64,000 nucleotides of DNA from Azotobacter beijerinckii (GTDB lineage: Bacteria; Pseudomonadota; Gammaproteobacteria; Pseudomonadales; Pseudomonadaceae), in assembly GCF_900110885.1 (NCBI RefSeq), contig NZ_FOFJ01000005.1, forward strand, positions 7,894 through 71,893, read 5' to 3'. Below are positions 1-8,051 of this stretch, piece by piece. The number at the start of each line of letters is the position of its first letter. The first letter of the stretch is position 1. Under the pieces are notes generated by a model, which was given only the letters and a program-made list of their open reading frames with translations, searched no databases and was not told the origin of the DNA. A program made the position numbers and the translations under genes.

Positions 1-175
1 TGCCGGGCAGCTTGCCGGTACCGTGGAGGCGGATGTCTTCGCTCTCTTCGTGGGGGTCGACGGTAACCAGGCCGGCCCGCATGATGATGTCGCCGCGCTC
101 GTGTGCAGTGGCGTAGGGGGCTGCCAGGGCCATGCCGACCAAGGAAAGGGCGAAGAGGGATTTGAACTTGGCCAT
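1..175 (-). CDS. ompW: OmpW-family outer membrane protein, N-terminal part only
   Basis: The first 58 codons lie in the window and the rest runs off the left edge. The translation starts MAKFKSLFALSLVGMALA, a clear Sec signal peptide ending near an Ala-rich cleavage site. It continues HERGDIIMRAGLVTVDPHE, which matches the start of the mature OmpW barrel (an acidic GD-x-x-x-RAG-x-x-TVDP pattern). OmpW proteins are eight-stranded outer-membrane barrels with a hydrophobic channel; the Pseudomonas member OprG is oxygen-regulated. The ATG at 173-175 follows a weak purine stretch. With only the N-terminus visible, the family call is good but the exact paralogue is open. Confidence 0.75.
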   Translation of the reverse strand, partial: MAKFKSLFALSLVGMALAAPYATAHERGDIIMRAGLVTVDPHEESEDIRLHGTGKLPG

Positions 176-786
176 GGCGAACTCCCGAAGAAGTATTTAC
201 GTGTTGGAGTTGATATTAATAACTCCCGACAGTCCGGCCTTGATTTGTCTCAATAAAACTCCGGGATCTTGTTCGATCCGGATGGGAGGTAATAAAGTCG
301 CTGTTTCTGGTGGAAGGCGATCTGGTGTCGAGTTGTTGGCTGGATAACTTTTTGGCGGGCAGGAAAGTTTGGCTTGCAGGGAGGCTCGAAAAACTTTCAG
401 GAGGCTTGTCATCGTCGAAGTGTGTCGACAATCAAGCGGAAGAAAGAGCGGAGGTGGGATTCGACGGCTGGTACTGCGCGAGTCGTTCGGCGAAACCTGG
501 ATAATGGTTTCCGGACAGATGGGCGATGATAGTTTGCTCGGTCGCTTTCATCTTGATCTGGCGCAATAAAAGCTCTTTCGTGTTCTTGTGCGGGGAGTGA
601 ATTGTGAAGCCATTCTCAAAACACTGTCCTTCGTCCAGAGGGCGCGGGTGCCGAGGCGGGTTGTCGCAGATCGGGCCGGAGGCCTTGGCCCGAGCCCCGA
701 CAAGCCTTGCCACCGGTGGCTGCGGGTGGTTCCTCTGCAGAAGATGCTTTTCTCTTTGGGAATGTGCCTTGCCGAGGGTGCCCCGT
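176..786. other. 610-bp intergenic region, no supported gene
   Basis: This stretch separates the leftward ompW gene from the rightward decayed DUF3450 gene. It is less GC-rich than its surroundings. It holds short open frames on both strands that match nothing I recognise and have no convincing ribosome binding site. Its left end should carry the ompW promoter, including the inverted repeat annotated separately. Part of it may be eroded coding sequence, since the downstream genes are pseudogenes. Confidence 0.5.
206..226. promoter_or_regulatory. Inverted repeat upstream of ompW
   Basis: Perfect 6-bp arms GGAGTT and AACTCC flank a 9-bp AT-rich spacer, centred about 40 bp upstream of the ompW start. 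The left half contains TTGAT, half of an Anr/Fnr site (TTGAT-N4-ATCAA), but the right half is not a match. It may be an operator or an eroded Anr box; this is weak. Confidence 0.25.
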
Positions 787-1532
787 ATGAACGCTTATCC
801 CCACCGTTTGCTGGCGGCTGTCTCACTGCTGCTCAGTCTGCCGCTGTCGGCGGCGTCGCTGGAGGAAAGCCAACGCCTGGCCGAGGAGGCAAAGGCCTCG
901 CAAGAGCGCATCGAAGCGTTGGACGATACCGGTCGGGCAATACCGCGCGGCCATCCGGCAGGCCGAGGCCTTGAGGGGCTACAACACCCAGATGCGCGAA
1001 ATGACCGTCGCCCAGAGCAAGGAACTGGCCGGTTATCGGTAGCAGCTGGACGATATCGAGCGTACCCGGCAGGCCGTGGCGCCGCAGATGCAGCGTATGG
1101 TCGAGGTGCTCGGCGAGTTCGTCGCGGCCGACCTGCCGTTCCTGCCGGAGGAGTGTGGCGACCGTCTGGCGCAGTTGCAGGAGCTGCGGCCGCAGCCGGA
1201 TGTCTCCCTGGCGGAGAAATACCGGCGGACCCTCGAGGCCCGCCAGATCGAGAGCGACTATGGTCGTACCCTTGAGGCGTGGCGCGGCGAACTGCAGGCA
1301 GAGGGCGGCCTGCGCAGCGTCGAATTTTTCCGTCTGGGCCGGGTGATGCTTTATTACCAGACCCTCGACGGCCACGAGAGCGGCTGGTGGAGCCCAGGCG
1401 CGCCGCTGGGAGGTGCTTGACGACAGCGCCCGACGTCCCCTGGCCCAGGCCATCGCCATCGCCCGGCAGCAACAGGCTCCCGCCTACCTGCGGCTGCCCG
1501 TCAAGACCCTGACCCGGGAGGCCAAGCAATGA
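787..1532 (+). pseudogene. DUF3450 family protein, broken by frameshifts and a stop
   Basis: The reading starts MNAYPHRLLAAVSLLLSLPL (signal peptide), followed by a helical coiled-coil region typical of DUF3450. These periplasmic proteins are encoded at the head of TonB/ExbB/ExbD/TPR clusters. The frame is lost between 927 and 935, resumes as QYRAAIRQAEALRGYNTQMRE, and meets an in-frame TAG at 1040-1042 where Gln is expected (YR-stop-QLDD). It continues to about 1397 and shifts again, ending REAKQ-stop at 1530-1532. Together the pieces give about 248 residues, a normal full length. The last codons overlap the next start. At least three independent lesions make expression of a full protein unlikely. 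Confidence 0.8.
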
Positions 1533-2610
1533 TGCGTCGTTTCGCGGCCGCCTTTTTCCTGAGCCTGTTGCCGACCCTCGCCCCGGCGGCGGACGTCCTG
1601 AGTCCCGATCAACTGCTCGAGCATATCCGCAGCGAACGCGCCGCCGAGGTCGGTGCCATGGCCGAGCGAGAAAAGGCCTTCCTTGCCAAGCACAGCGAGC
1701 CAGCCAGTCTGCTCGCCGCCGCCCGGACCGAGCTGAATGCGCAGAAGGCCGAGGCCGAGCGCCTGAAGGCCGAATTCGACCGTCAGGCGGCCCAACTGGC
1801 CGAGCAGGAAAAAAACAGCTGACCCTGCACGTCGGCGACTTCGGCGAGCTGTTTGCCGTGGTTCGCCAGAGTGCCGGGGATATCGTCGGGCAGTGGCAGG
1901 ACAGCCTGCTCAACGCGCAGTACCCCAGAGCGTCTGGCGCGCCTCAAGGCGCTGGCGGAAAGCAGGGTCCTGCCGTCCAGCGAGGATCTCGACGGCTACT
2001 GGATGACCCTGCTCGAAGACCTCGCCTCCAGCGGCCGGGTCGAGCGGCTGGAGCTGCCGGTGCTGCGCGTCGGCACCTTTTCCAGCTTCGGCGAGGCGGG
2101 CTTCCTGCGCTACGACGCCGAAGCCGGCGAACTGCTGGCGGCGGCCAACCAGCCCTCGGGACGCGGCCAGGTGACGAGCTATCTGGAGAGCGGCGAGGCG
2201 CTCGCCGAGCTGCCTGTCGATCCCTCGCGCGGCACCCTGCTGGCCCAGCTGCAACGCGAGCCGGATTTCTGGACCCGCCTGCAGCAGGGCGGACTGGTCG
2301 GCTGGGTGATCGTCGCCCTCGGCGTATTCGGTCTATGCCTCGCCGCCTGGCGGATATTCTATCTCGGCGGCGTGCTCGGGCCGCAGCCGCAGTTGGCCGA
2401 CCTGGAAACCCTGGAACTCAAGCTGGGCGAGGTGATCCTCCAGGAAACCCCACCGCTGGAGCGCGGCCTGGGCCTGGTCAAGCTGATCAGTACGGTAGCC
2501 CCACTGCTCGGCCTGCTCGGTACCGTCGGCGGCATGATCGCGGTGTTCGATGTGCTGGCCCTGAGCGGGGCCGGCAACCTGCGCGGCATGGCCGCCGGCG
2601 GCGCCGAGGG
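1529..2610 (+). pseudogene. ExbB/TolQ-type proton channel protein, frameshifted and 3'-truncated
   Basis: The frame opens MMRRFAAAFFLSLLPTLAPA (signal peptide), then a long coiled-coil domain as in the large ExbB proteins of TonB-TPR clusters. One frame break lies at a run of seven A (1809-1815), another near 1925. The ExbB core then appears: a TM segment (about 2296-2360) and the conserved STVAPLLGLLGTVGGMIAVF helix. Soon after this (GAGNLRGMAAGG) the homology stops. The last TM helix, which normally follows, is missing. The sequence runs straight into the tail of a different gene, so the 3' end has been deleted. ExbB forms the inner-membrane channel energising TonB; this copy cannot. Confidence 0.75.
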
Positions 2611-2814
2611 CGGAGCGGGCAGTACCGCTCCGGCAATCCCCTGCACTGGCTGAGCCCGGCCCAGCTGGAGCAGGCGCACTGGAATCTCGCCCTGGAGGCG
2701 CTGACGCGCGCCGAGCAGGCCGGCGCGGGCCGTAGCCAGGTAGGCCCCTGGCGCGAGTGGGCGGAGGGCGAACTGGCGTTCGAGCGCGAACGACATCCGG
2801 CCACGGTGAACTGA
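2611..2814 (+). pseudogene. C-terminal remnant of a TPR protein fused to the exbB fragment
   Basis: In the frame ending at the stop 2812-2814, about 60 residues read as helical TPR-like sequence (GNPLHWLSPAQLEQAHWNLALEALTRAEQ in two overlapping stretches, then a charged tail). This resembles the end of the TPR protein that closes DUF3450-ExbB-ExbB-ExbD-TonB-TPR clusters. No start codon or ribosome binding site is present. It abuts the exbB fragment, implying that exbB2, exbD, tonB and most of the TPR gene were lost in one deletion. The family assignment is inference from position and composition. The junction position is approximate, within about 2590-2625. Confidence 0.5.
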
Positions 2815-2861
2815 GCGTTGCGGTTTCCGGCCCCTTCGAAGGCCGTTGGGACAGGCGGCGA

Positions 2862-3377
2862 TTATTGGTCCAGCTGGTACGGATAGACCTTGCTGGTAGC
2901 CATCCGGTAACCCGCCTCGGCCAGCTCGCTGCTGGTATGTTCGACCTGTAGTTTGCCTTCCACCCAATACGGCTGGTACAGCACCTCGAGCTGTACGCCC
3001 GGCTCGTTGCGCACATGCACGATCTGGTTCGACGGCGGCGGTGGCACATGGATGCAGGCGCCGAAGTAGGGCACCAGCAGGAATTCGCGGACGCGCCCGT
3101 CGCTGGCAGTCTCCAGCGGCACCAGGTAGCCGGGCAGGCGGACCAGCTGGCCGTTCAGCGCCTCGACCACCGGCGCCGCCGGCGACATCTGCGCCGCGGG
3201 CGGGTCGGACTCGTCCGACAGCGCGCTGCCCTGGCCTGGGTCGTGCATCGGCGCCTGCGGTTCCGGAGTGGCCGGCGTCCCCGTCGGGATCATCTCGGTC
3301 CAGGCCAGGTCGCGGGGTTCGGCCGCCCACAGCGGCGGGACGAGGGCGAGCAGCAGGGCAATCAGAATGCGTCGCAT
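2862..3377 (-). CDS. DUF3299 family exported protein
   Basis: 171 residues with a signal peptide (MRRILIALLLALVPPLWA). A Pro/Ser-rich linker follows, then a C-terminal beta-rich DUF3299 domain with the segment GYLVPLE and the conserved FLLVPYFGACIHVPPPPSNQ motif holding the single conserved Cys and a His. It is the last gene of an operon of four: DUF2796 protein, ABC ATPase, permease and this one, 9 bp after the permease. DUF3299 proteins often accompany FtsX-type ABC transporters and are thought to be periplasmic or lipid-facing accessory proteins. The operon's Zur-like site suggests a role in zinc starvation. The exact biochemical function is unknown. Confidence 0.85.
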   Translation of the reverse strand: MRRILIALLLALVPPLWAAEPRDLAWTEMIPTGTPATPEPQAPMHDPGQGSALSDESDPPAAQMSPAAPVVEALNGQLVRLPGYLVPLETASDGRVREFLLVPYFGACIHVPPPPSNQIVHVRNEPGVQLEVLYQPYWVEGKLQVEHTSSELAEAGYRMATSKVYPYQLDQ

Positions 3378-3386
3378 CGGGACTCC

Positions 3387-4652
3387 TCACAGACGAATGG
3401 ACAGGCCGTCGGACAACGACTGGCGATAGGCGCGCCAGGCCGGCACGCCGCCCAGCGGCAGGGCGGCGAGCAGAATGGCGCCGAGCAGCAGCCATTCGTA
3501 GGCGCTCGGCGCAGCGAACGGCAGATACAAACCGTAGGCCGCCTGCAGCGGTCCCTGGGCCAGCAGGATACCGAGATAGAGCAGGGCCAGGCCGAGCAAG
3601 ATGCCGGCCAGGGCCAGCGCGAAGGCCTCCAGCACCAGCAGTCCGGCGATGTGCCAGGGCCGCGCGCCCAGCGAGCGGAGGATCGCCATCTCCCGGCGGC
3701 GCTCGTTGAGGCTGGCGAGGATCGCCGTGAGCATGCCGATCAGCCCGGTCAGCACGACGCACAGCGAGATCACGAACAGCGCCTGCTCCGCCGTGCCCAT
3801 CAGGCTCCACAGCTCCTGCAGGGCGACCCCGGGGAGGATCGCCAGCAGCGGCTCGCCCAGGTAGTCGTTGATTTCCCGCTGCACGGCGAAGGTGGCGATC
3901 TTGCTGTCGAGACCGAGCAGGAAGGCGGTGATCGCCTTGGGCTGCAGGTCCAGCCGGCGCGCCCGTTCGGCGTCGATCCGCGCGCTGCCCTGGGCCGGCA
4001 CGCCGCCTCGCCAGTCGACGTGCAGCGCCTCCATCCCGGCCAGGTCGATGTGCAGGGTGCGGTCCACCGGCGTGCCGGTGCGGCCGAGGATGCCGACCAC
4101 GCGGAACGGCTTGTCGTCGTGGCGGGTCAGGCTGATCTTCGCCACGCCGTGGGCCAGGACGATCTCGTCGCCCGGTCGGTAGTGCAGCGCTTCGGCCACC
4201 TCGGCGCCGAGCACCACCTCGAACGGGTCCGCGGCGAAGGCGCGGCCTTCTTTCAATTCCAGTGGCTGCTGGCGGCCGTAGTGGTAGTGCTCGAAGTAGG
4301 CCGGCGTGGTGCCGAGCACCCGGTAGCCGCGGTGCGAATCGCCCAGCGACAGCGGGATCGCCCATTTCACCCGCGGGTGCTCGGCGAAGTGCCGGAAACT
4401 CTCCCAGCGGATGTTGTTGGTGGCGTTGCCGATGCGGAACACCGAGTAGAGCAGCAGGTTCACCGGACCGGAGCGGGCGCCGACGATCAGGTCGGTGCCG
4501 CTCAGGGTGCTGGCGAAGCTGGCGCGGGCCTCGGTGCGCACCCGCTCGACGGCGAGCAGTAGGCAGACCGAGAGGGCGATGGCGAACACTGTGAGCAGGG
4601 CGGTGAAGCGGCGGTTGGTCAGGCTGGCCAGGGCCAGGCGCAGCAGGTGCAT
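3387..4652 (-). CDS. ABC transporter permease, FtsX/MacB/LolE type
   Basis: 421 residues. One TM helix lies at residues 20-38 (LLTVFAIALSVCLLLAV), then a large periplasmic MacB-like domain with GTDLIVGARSGPVNLLLYSVF. A C-terminal FtsX domain has three TM helices, including the NERRREMAILRSLGA cytoplasmic loop that docks on the ATPase. This four-TM layout is that of mechanotransmission-type ABC systems rather than solute importers. It starts 1 bp after the ATPase stop codon, so the two are translated together. The substrate is unknown; the Zur-like control and the His-rich first gene suggest a metal or envelope response to zinc limitation. Confidence 0.9.
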   Translation of the reverse strand: MHLLRLALASLTNRRFTALLTVFAIALSVCLLLAVERVRTEARASFASTLSGTDLIVGARSGPVNLLLYSVFRIGNATNNIRWESFRHFAEHPRVKWAIPLSLGDSHRGYRVLGTTPAYFEHYHYGRQQPLELKEGRAFAADPFEVVLGAEVAEALHYRPGDEIVLAHGVAKISLTRHDDKPFRVVGILGRTGTPVDRTLHIDLAGMEALHVDWRGGVPAQGSARIDAERARRLDLQPKAITAFLLGLDSKIATFAVQREINDYLGEPLLAILPGVALQELWSLMGTAEQALFVISLCVVLTGLIGMLTAILASLNERRREMAILRSLGARPWHIAGLLVLEAFALALAGILLGLALLYLGILLAQGPLQAAYGLYLPFAAPSAYEWLLLGAILLAALPLGGVPAWRAYRQSLSDGLSIRL

Positions 4653-4653
4653 G

Positions 4654-5361
4654 TCAGATCTCCCGGGGGCGGGCGGCGCGGTTCAGTTCGAGCAGCGACA
4701 GGTTGCGCTCGAACAATCCCGCCAGGCTCTGGTCGTGGCTGACGAACAGCAGGCTGGCCGAGGCTTCGCGGCACTCGGCGAAGAGCAGGTCGAGAAAGGC
4801 CTGGCGAGCGTCGGTGTCCAGTGCCGAAGTGGGCTCGTCGGCGATCACCAGCTCCGGCTGGCCGATCAGCGCGCGGGCGGCGGCGACCCGCTGCTGCTGG
4901 CCGATCGAGAGTTCCGCGGCGCGGCGTTCCAGCAGGGACTCGTCCAGGCCGAGGTGTTCCAGCAGGCCGGCCACCGCCCGGGCGACGCTGCCATGGCGCT
5001 GGCGGGCTCGTGCGGTGCGCAGCTTCGAGAAATGGCAGGGCAGCTCGACGTTGGCGCGTACCGACAGGAACGGCAGCAGGTTGAATTGCTGGAAGATGTA
5101 GCCGGTATGGTCGACCCGGAAGTGGTCGCGGGCCGCCGCGGAGAGCGCGCCGAGTTCGGTACCGAGCAGGCGGATGTGCCCGCGGGCGGGCTGCTGCACG
5201 CCGCCGAGCAGGCCGAGCAGGGTGGTCTTGCCGCTGCCGGAGGGGCCCTTGAGGAACAGGGTCTCGCCGCGCCGCAGGTGAAACTCGGGAATGTCCAGCA
5301 GCTCGGGCTGGCCCGGCCAGGCGAAACCGAGGTTGGACAGTTCGATCAGGGGGGCGCTCAT
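4654..5361 (-). CDS. ABC transporter ATP-binding protein, LolD/MacB type
   Basis: 235 residues with all nucleotide-binding motifs: Walker A GPSGSGKTT near residue 40, Q-loop YIFQQFNLLPFL, a signature written LSIGQQQRVA (Ile in place of the usual Gly) and Walker [13 protein letters not shown], then the switch His in FVSHD. It powers the FtsX-type permease encoded immediately downstream. The stop at 4654 and the permease start at 4652 are adjacent, showing tight coupling. It is the second gene of the operon, 42 bp after the DUF2796 gene. Confidence 0.92.
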   Translation of the reverse strand: MSAPLIELSNLGFAWPGQPELLDIPEFHLRRGETLFLKGPSGSGKTTLLGLLGGVQQPARGHIRLLGTELGALSAAARDHFRVDHTGYIFQQFNLLPFLSVRANVELPCHFSKLRTARARQRHGSVARAVAGLLEHLGLDESLLERRAAELSIGQQQRVAAARALIGQPELVIADEPTSALDTDARQAFLDLLFAECREASASLLFVSHDQSLAGLFERNLSLLELNRAARPREI

Positions 5362-5403
5362 GGTGTCGGTCGAGGTACTCGATTGGGTCGTCGGCCGCAG
5401 GCC

Positions 5404-5958
5404 TCAGAATTCCAGGGCGGTGCGTTCGGGGCCGAGTTCCAGGCCTTGCTGCCCGTGGGGGCCGATCAGTTGGACCTGGATCTTCCGGGTGGCCGGGAAT
5501 GTGCCGAACAGTGCGGCGAGATTCAAGCCCTCCAGCGCGTCTGCGGCGCTGCACTGCAGGCGGTAGCGGGCCTCGATGGCGCTGTGCTCGTGTCCGGCGA
5601 CTTCGTCCGGATCGAGCAGTGCGCCGTGCAGGCTGTGCTCCTGCACCCGGCAGCGGGCGGCGGACGGTACGCCGAACAGGTCGAGCGGCTGCTCCAGCCG
5701 GGCGCGGACCTCGGCTACCCTGGCCTGCTCGGCGTCGCTGCGGGCGGCATGTTCGAAGCCGACCAGGTTCATCGCCGGGCTGGCGAATTCGATTTCGAGG
5801 ATCTCCCCGTCCAGCGCCAGGTTGAGCTGGGCGCTGCCGTGCTCGTGGGCGGCGAGGGCTTCCCCGTGGGCGTGTTCGGAATGGCGATGGGGCTCCTCGG
5901 CCCGGGCAAGGCCGGCGGTCAGCAGGAGGAGGGACAGGGCAAGCAGCGAGCGGGGCAT
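5404..5958 (-). CDS. DUF2796 / ZrgA-type histidine-rich periplasmic zinc protein
   Basis: 184 residues beginning with a signal peptide (MPRSLLALSLLLLTAGLARA). A His-rich stretch EEPHRHSEHAHGEALAAHEHG follows at the mature N-terminus and should bind metal. The body (LNLALDGEILEIEFASPAMNLVGFEH) matches DUF2796, the family of Vibrio ZrgA, which takes part in zinc acquisition. It is the first gene of an operon with an ABC ATPase, an FtsX-type permease and a DUF3299 protein. A Zur-like palindrome lies 22 bp upstream of the start. As I recall, the corresponding P. aeruginosa operon PA4063-PA4066 is reported as zinc- and Zur-responsive. A role as periplasmic zinc chaperone or sensor is inference. 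Confidence 0.88.
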   Translation of the reverse strand: MPRSLLALSLLLLTAGLARAEEPHRHSEHAHGEALAAHEHGSAQLNLALDGEILEIEFASPAMNLVGFEHAARSDAEQARVAEVRARLEQPLDLFGVPSAARCRVQEHSLHGALLDPDEVAGHEHSAIEARYRLQCSAADALEGLNLAALFGTFPATRKIQVQLIGPHGQQGLELGPERTALEF

Positions 5959-5980
5959 GGCGGTCTCCGGGCCGGATTCA

Positions 5981-5995
5981 CGTTATGTTATAACG
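5981..5995 (-). promoter_or_regulatory. Zur-box-like palindrome
   Basis: The sequence CGTTAT-GTT-ATAACG is a perfect inverted repeat centred about 30 bp before the start of the DUF2796 gene. It fits the core of gamma-proteobacterial Zur operators (GTTAT...ATAAC). The position is right for zinc-dependent repression of the four-gene operon. The match is by eye against the remembered consensus. Confidence 0.75.
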
Positions 5996-6087
5996 AGTTT
6001 GCCCGGGCCTCGCCAGCTGCGGGTCGCGCTTGGCGGAGCGCAGGCGGCGTGGGAGCATGGCGGCCTTCATCGCGAGGAGCTGTGCCC

Positions 6088-6423
6088 ATGCTGAGAATAC
6101 GCGGACACATCGGCGACTGGCCGGTAGACCTGAGTCTGGAACTGGACGACGAGGACTGGGCGCGCCTCGGCGCCCGGCTGGCTGCCGGCAACCCCGGCGC
6201 GCCCGCGGCCCCGGCGACGGAGCCGGTCGACCGGCTCTGGCAGACCGCCCAGCAGCTGCTGCGCAGCGCCGGGCAGATGGACGGCCCCGCGCTGCTCAAC
6301 CAGTTGCAGGCGCTGGCCGGCAGCGCCGAGGCCGGCAAGCGCCTGCTGGTGCGGCTGCGCCACTGCGCGCAGGTCCGGGTCGAGAACGGCCCGGACGCGC
6401 CGATCTACCACTGGGCGGAATGA
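6088..6423 (+). CDS. Conserved hypothetical small protein (PA4062-like)
   Basis: 111 residues, soluble and acidic, with no signal peptide or TM helix. The N-terminus MLRIRGHIGDWPVDLSLELDDEDWARLGARL looks like a small beta-sheet plus helix. A Pro/Ala-rich linker and a helical C-terminal half follow. The ATG at 6088 has a GAGGAG-like ribosome binding site (cgaggagctgtgccc). It sits between the divergent Zur-type operon and the convergent cnoX gene, 10 bp from the cnoX stop. Its place beside cnoX is conserved in Pseudomonas as I recall. I know of no function. Confidence 0.75.
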   Translation: MLRIRGHIGDWPVDLSLELDDEDWARLGARLAAGNPGAPAAPATEPVDRLWQTAQQLLRSAGQMDGPALLNQLQALAGSAEAGKRLLVRLRHCAQVRVENGPDAPIYHWAE

Positions 6424-6433
6424 TGCTCACGCC

Positions 6434-7303
6434 TCAGTAGAGGGCCTGGTAGAGCTTGCGGCGGTAGGTGGCGACCAGCGGGTGATCGCTGCCGAGCAGG
6501 TCGAAGACCTGCAGCAGGGTCTTGTGCGGCAGGCCGTCGGCGTAGCTGCGGTTGCGCACGAACAGCCGGAGCAGGCCGTCCAGTGCCGCCTCGTACTGCT
6601 GGCGCGCCAGTTGCTGGATCGCCAACTGATGGGCGGCCTCGTCGTCGCCGCCGTCCTGGGCCAGACGGCTCTTCAGCGCGGCGACCTCCGGCAGGTCGGC
6701 GGCCTGGCGCAGGAAGGTCAGCTGGGCCCGGGCGCCGGCCAGGGCCTGCTTGTGTTCGTCGCCCTTCACCGCCGCGAGCACCGCCTCGGCCTCGCCCAGT
6801 TCGCCGCGTTCGGCCAGGCAGCGGGCATAGAGGATCAGCGCGGCGGCGTTTTCGTTGTCTTCGCCGAGCAGCGCCACGAGCAGGCTCTCCGCCTCGCCGA
6901 ACTGCCCGGCGGCGAACAGCGCCTGGGCGTTTTCCAGCGGGTCGCCCGCGGCGGGGGCGGGCGGCTGCACGTGGGGTTCGAGCATCGCGCGGATCGCCGA
7001 TTCCGGCTGGGCGCCGGCGAAACCGTCGATAGGCTGACCGTCCTTGAACAGCACCACGGTGGGCAGGCTGCGGATGCCCATGCGCATCACGGTCTGCTGC
7101 TCGACGTCGCTGTTGACCTTGGCCAGCAGCAGTTCGCCCTGGTAGCTCTCGGCGATCTTCGCCAAGAGCGGCATCAGTGCCTTGCAGGGCGCGCACCATT
7201 CGGCCCAGAAGTCCACCAGCACCGGCTTGTGAAAGGAGTTTTCGAGGACCAGTTGCTCGAAGCTGGCGTCGGTGACGTCGAAGATGTAGGGGGTTTCGCT
7301 CAT
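6434..7303 (-). CDS. cnoX: Thioredoxin-TPR chaperone CnoX (YbbN)
   Basis: 289 residues. The N-terminal thioredoxin fold has the active site WCAPC (Cys37 and Cys40), and a cis-Pro loop appears later (RSLPTVVLF). A C-terminal domain of helical TPR-like repeats begins near residue 115, after an Ala/Pro linker. CnoX/YbbN binds unfolding proteins and hands them to GroEL or DnaK. The E. coli protein lacks a complete CxxC, whereas this one has the canonical pair and is probably redox active. I chose the ATG at 7301-7303 (MSETPYIFDV) because the upstream extension of the frame has no family similarity. Confidence 0.93.
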   Translation of the reverse strand: MSETPYIFDVTDASFEQLVLENSFHKPVLVDFWAEWCAPCKALMPLLAKIAESYQGELLLAKVNSDVEQQTVMRMGIRSLPTVVLFKDGQPIDGFAGAQPESAIRAMLEPHVQPPAPAAGDPLENAQALFAAGQFGEAESLLVALLGEDNENAAALILYARCLAERGELGEAEAVLAAVKGDEHKQALAGARAQLTFLRQAADLPEVAALKSRLAQDGGDDEAAHQLAIQQLARQQYEAALDGLLRLFVRNRSYADGLPHKTLLQVFDLLGSDHPLVATYRRKLYQALY

Positions 7304-7391
7304 CGGAACTCTCGGAATGGGCTGGAACGGAGGCCAGCATGGTAAGTGGGGGCGCGCAGCGGGGGAAGCAAGGGGCGGGCGGGGCGCCCGC

Positions 7392-8051
7392 TCAGGCGCC
7401 GCGCCGGGCGTGGTACAGACTGACCCGGCGAAACTCCGCCGGCTCGGCCAGGTCCGGCCAGGTGCAGGCGTCGAGGGTGGCCAGGCGCCGGTAGCGCGGA
7501 TGGGCGAAGTCGCGCACCCGCGAGTCCGCCACCAGGGCCTCGCGGCCGCGGGCGAGGAACGCATCGAGCAGCGGCAGGTTGGCGCGGTCGTAGAGCACGT
7601 CGGCGACCAGGATCAGCTCGAAGCGGTCGGCCTCGGCGAAGAAGTCCGTCGAATAGCCTAGCTCCACCCCGTTCAGCGCGGCGTTCGCCCGGCAGGCGGC
7701 GAGCGCCAGCAGGTCGAGATCGCAGGCCACCACTTCGGCGGCGCCCAGGCGGGCCGCAGCGATTGCCGCGACGCCGCTGCCGGCGCCGAAGTCCAGCACG
7801 CGCCGGCCGCGTATCCACGCCGGGTGTTCGGCCAGCCAGCGGGCGAGCGCCAGGCCGCTGGCCCAGCAGAAGCTCCAGTAGGGCGGTTCCGCGAGGATGC
7901 GCCGGGTTTCCGACGGGCTGAAGGCGCGTGCCATGTTCGCCAGATCGACCAGCCAGAGGCGCAGGTCGCTGCCCGGCAGCGCCTGGGCGACCAGTCGGGC
8001 ATCGCCGAGCAGCTCGTCCAGCGCCGCCTGCAGCTCGAACGGCGCGTTCAC
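7392..8051 (-). CDS. Class I SAM-dependent methyltransferase, PrmA/ETFB-lysine-methyltransferase type
   Basis: 219 residues. A Rossmann SAM-binding core is clear: motif I VLDFGAGSGVAAIAAA near residue 96, an acidic residue at the end of strand 2 (VACDLD), and a motif IV-like LILVADVLYD. The preceding PPYWSFCWASGLALARWL segment is typical of the small protein N-methyltransferase group (Nnt1/METTL20-like). Its start overlaps the stop of the upstream lipoprotein gene by 4 bp, so they are cotranscribed. The protein substrate cannot be told from sequence. Confidence 0.85.
   Translation of the reverse strand: MNAPFELQAALDELLGDARLVAQALPGSDLRLWLVDLANMARAFSPSETRRILAEPPYWSFCWASGLALARWLAEHPAWIRGRRVLDFGAGSGVAAIAAARLGAAEVVACDLDLLALAACRANAALNGVELGYSTDFFAEADRFELILVADVLYDRANLPLLDAFLARGREALVADSRVRDFAHPRYRRLATLDACTWPDLAEPAEFRRVSLYHARRGA

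Noticed and set aside
2359..4365. 668-codon open frame overlapping the permease and DUF3299 genes
   Set aside because: Arg/Pro/Gly-rich shadow in another frame of the real minus-strand genes.
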